7,968 nt of DNA from an uncultured Gemmatimonadota bacterium. Lineage in GTDB: Bacteria; Gemmatimonadota; Gemmatimonadetes; Gemmatimonadales; Gemmatimonadaceae. The position numbers and the translations under genes were made by a program. Numbering within the stretch: the stretch's first letter is position 1; each line of letters begins with the position of its first letter. Of the stretch, positions 6,532 through 7,968 are shown piece after piece. The stretch covers positions 1-7,968 of the forward strand of contig CAMLIU010000055.1 in NCBI GenBank assembly GCA_946479995.1. Direction: 5' to 3'. The notes beneath the pieces are model-generated. The model searched no databases and was not told the DNA's origin. It saw only the letters and a list, made by a program, of their open reading frames with translations.

Positions 6532-6543
6532 GATGACATCATG
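6529..6543. repeat. 15-bp inverted repeat at the Rieske gene start
   Basis: CATGATG (6529-6535) and CATCATG (6537-6543) are perfect arms around one central base and include the start codon at 6531. On the minus strand this also creates a 4-codon open frame (ATGATGTCATCATGA, 6542-6528) whose stop overlaps that start codon. Confidence 0.6.
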
Positions 6544-6574
6544 TCGAAGGTGACACCACGCCGGGCTGCTCTCC

Positions 6575-7081
6575 CTACCCGGCGTTGGTCAGCATGACGC
6601 CGGCGAGCGTGATGGCGAGCCAGAGGAAGAGGCTCGTCATTGCAGTACCCCGCAGCCGATGCCATTGGTCCTCGCGCTGGTCACCTGGCCGGCTGAGCCG
6701 TCGCTCGAGCCCGCGCATCACGGCGCCGTTGGCGAGCAGGGCCGCGACGAGCGCCATCTTCACCCAGAACACCCACGACGGCAGGAAGGTGTCGAGGTCG
6801 GCCGCCAGCATCAGTAAGCCGCTGACGAAGGACAGGACCAGCGCACCGATGACCACCGCGTGTACCGAGCCCAGCTCGGCGAGGTGGCGTTCGCGTTCAC
6901 CCGGCTGGTCGTGCGGCACGCGCAGCGACGCGCGGTCCAGAGCGATCGCCAGGCCGCCCCCCACCACGAGCGGTGCGATGTGAAGGAAGGTGACGATCGT
7001 CTCCGCAGCGCGTGAGTCGCTGTAGTAGTTCGCCCACGGCGCGACGAAGCTCGCGAGGGCAGCCGGCGTCTCGTAGATCAT
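6575..7081 (-). CDS. Four-helix membrane protein of unknown function
   Basis: This 168-residue protein has four clear membrane helices at about 26-48, 72-95, 101-125 and 143-166. A charged loop (about 50-70, with PGERERH) lies between the first two, and a basic loop (123-145) before the last. His34 lies inside helix 1 and His74 at the start of helix 2; TM1 reads FLHIAPLVVGGGL. The layout recalls CopD-like and other small putative haem- or copper-associated membrane proteins, but I cannot assign a family. The ATG at 7081 gives a reasonable N-terminus with the first helix after a 25-residue amphipathic stretch; AAGGGG lies 11 nt upstream, further than ideal. It starts 15 bp after the stop of the b561-like gene and ends 43 bp before the first Rieske gene. 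Its position suggests a membrane partner of the Rieske proteins. Confidence 0.8.
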   Translation of the reverse strand: MIYETPAALASFVAPWANYYSDSRAAETIVTFLHIAPLVVGGGLAIALDRASLRVPHDQPGERERHLAELGSVHAVVIGALVLSFVSGLLMLAADLDTFLPSWVFWVKMALVAALLANGAVMRGLERRLSRPGDQREDQWHRLRGTAMTSLFLWLAITLAGVMLTNAG

Positions 7082-7096
7082 GACTCGCCGCGCCCC

Positions 7097-7771
7097 TTAA
7101 TGGTCGCCCACGAGCATCACCGCGTAGCCGGCGAGCGCGCTGGCCATCGCGGCGTAGGACACGTTCCGATGCCGGTCCCTCGTGTCCTGCGAATCCTCGG
7201 CCTCGCCAGCGGAGATGCCGGAGTACGTGAAGCCCGCGTCGGAGGCGAGGAGGAGAATGGAGTGGATCCAGCGCTTCGTTCGACCCGTCTCGTTGCCGCG
7301 CGATTCCCACAGGTTCCACACGCCGGTCACGGTGTTGACGGTGAACAGCGCCGCGAGCCCCGCCGCCCCTACCGCGTGCGTACCCTTCGCCCACCCCGGC
7401 TTCTCGGCGCCGGTCTTGTCCGCCTGGTAGAGCTGATTGCCCGCGATGGACTGGACGGCGAAGAGGGGAATCATCGTGTACGAGGCGTACCGGTGAATGC
7501 GGAGCCGGGTCTCGTACGCGTCACTCACCTCCACGGCGCGCGCGCGACGGCGCACCGTGTCGGGTACCGCCCGCAGGGTCGGCACGAGTCGTTCGTCGAT
7601 CGATGGCAGGAAGCGAGAGTGGATCGAGTCGCGCGGGGCCGACGATGTGGTGCTATCCGCGCCGATGCTCGCGGTGACGATCGTATCAGCGACGCAGTCA
7701 GTGACCGACCGTGGTAGCCCACCGGGTGACGTGATCACCGCGGCCGTGAGGAGGAGCGGGAGAAGCGGCAT
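7097..7771 (-). CDS. Putative cytochrome b561-like four-helix membrane protein
   Basis: The 224-residue product starts with a hydrophobic stretch (MPLLPLLLTAAVI), then a polar Ser/Thr/Arg-rich region to about 88, then four membrane helices at about 90-115, 131-156, 164-186 and 201-222. Each helix has one histidine at or near its start: His93 (IHRYASYT), His132, His170 (WIHSILLL) and His201 (HRNVSYAAM). Because the helices alternate direction, His93/His170 and His132/His201 would pair on opposite membrane faces, the arrangement of di-haem cytochromes b561. No database match was possible, so haem binding is inference; an unrelated four-helix protein remains possible. An alternative start is GTG at 7888, preceded by GGTGAT, adding 39 Arg-rich residues. 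I prefer ATG 7771 because the extra codons have clearly lower GC at third positions than the rest and do not resemble a signal peptide; however, ATG 7771 lacks a Shine-Dalgarno. It is first in the redox unit. Confidence 0.72.
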   Translation of the reverse strand: MPLLPLLLTAAVITSPGGLPRSVTDCVADTIVTASIGADSTTSSAPRDSIHSRFLPSIDERLVPTLRAVPDTVRRRARAVEVSDAYETRLRIHRYASYTMIPLFAVQSIAGNQLYQADKTGAEKPGWAKGTHAVGAAGLAALFTVNTVTGVWNLWESRGNETGRTKRWIHSILLLASDAGFTYSGISAGEAEDSQDTRDRHRNVSYAAMASALAGYAVMLVGDH

Positions 7772-7968
7772 CGCCGTAATGGCTGGAGGTGATCCTGCTC
7801 GGAGGACGGCGCCATTCGTGCGCCGACGGGTGTTTACGCGCCAGTTCCATGCCCCGTGCGCCAATCTGACTCGCCTCGGGTGACGCACCGCACATCACCC
7901 TAGTCTCACCGAACCGATACTCGTTGGTGCACCAAGCAGGCTGATCACTGACGACCAGCGTGCCACCC
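7772..7968. other. Upstream region of the redox gene unit
   Basis: This 197-bp stretch precedes the first gene of the minus-strand unit. It holds the alternative GTG start (7888) and a perfect palindrome at 7924-7935. I find no convincing -35/-10 pair on the minus strand and no gene running in from the right edge. Confidence 0.4.
7924..7935. repeat. Perfect 12-bp palindrome, possible operator
   Basis: TTGGTGCACCAA is a perfect 12-bp palindrome. It lies 36 bp upstream of the alternative GTG and about 150 bp upstream of the preferred ATG of the first redox gene. Dimeric regulators bind sites of this shape, but the regulator is unknown. Confidence 0.45.

Noticed and set aside
7772..7888. 39-residue N-terminal extension of the b561-like gene from GTG 7888
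   Set aside because: Third-position GC is visibly lower than in the rest of the gene and the residues do not resemble a signal peptide. Rejected only weakly, since GGTGAT precedes the GTG.

Overview
The window is a GC-rich bacterial chromosomal segment, densely coded with short intergenic gaps. GC-rich third codon positions, Tat-exported lipoproteins and YD-repeat lipoproteins fit a Gram-negative-type bacterium. Gemmatimonadota or a similar group is plausible, but this is an impression from style and not something a marker gene proves. I see no tRNA, rRNA, CRISPR array, insertion sequence or phage gene.

Region 1 (1-3223, minus strand) holds a universal stress protein cut by the left edge and, upstream of it, a complete P2A-type (SERCA/PMCA-like) Ca2+-transporting ATPase. 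Region 2 (3224-3336) is a divergent promoter region with two inverted repeats. Region 3 (3337-4634, plus strand) is a two-gene unit: an HdeD/DUF308-like membrane protein whose stop overlaps the start of a helical lipoprotein. Ion export, Usp and HdeD-like genes together suggest a stress or envelope theme, which is inference.

Region 4 (4628-7771, minus strand) is a tightly packed five-gene unit. In order of transcription it encodes a four-helix membrane protein with one histidine at the start of each helix (a cytochrome b561-like pattern), a second four-helix membrane protein, a Tat-exported Rieske [2Fe-2S] protein, a Tat-exported Rieske lipoprotein and a YD-repeat lipoprotein. The unit converges on region 3, with a 7-bp overlap of coding ends. 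The most interesting hypothesis here is that these genes form an uncharacterised envelope electron-transfer module: a membrane haem-b protein passing electrons to or from two Rieske proteins of different redox potential, with no cytochrome bc1 subunits in view. The Rieske calls are firm; the haem call and the module are inference.

Region 5 (7772-7968) is the upstream region of that unit. It contains a perfect 12-bp palindrome but no convincing sigma-70 promoter. No gene-free stretch exceeds 300 bases; 7772-7968 is the longest.
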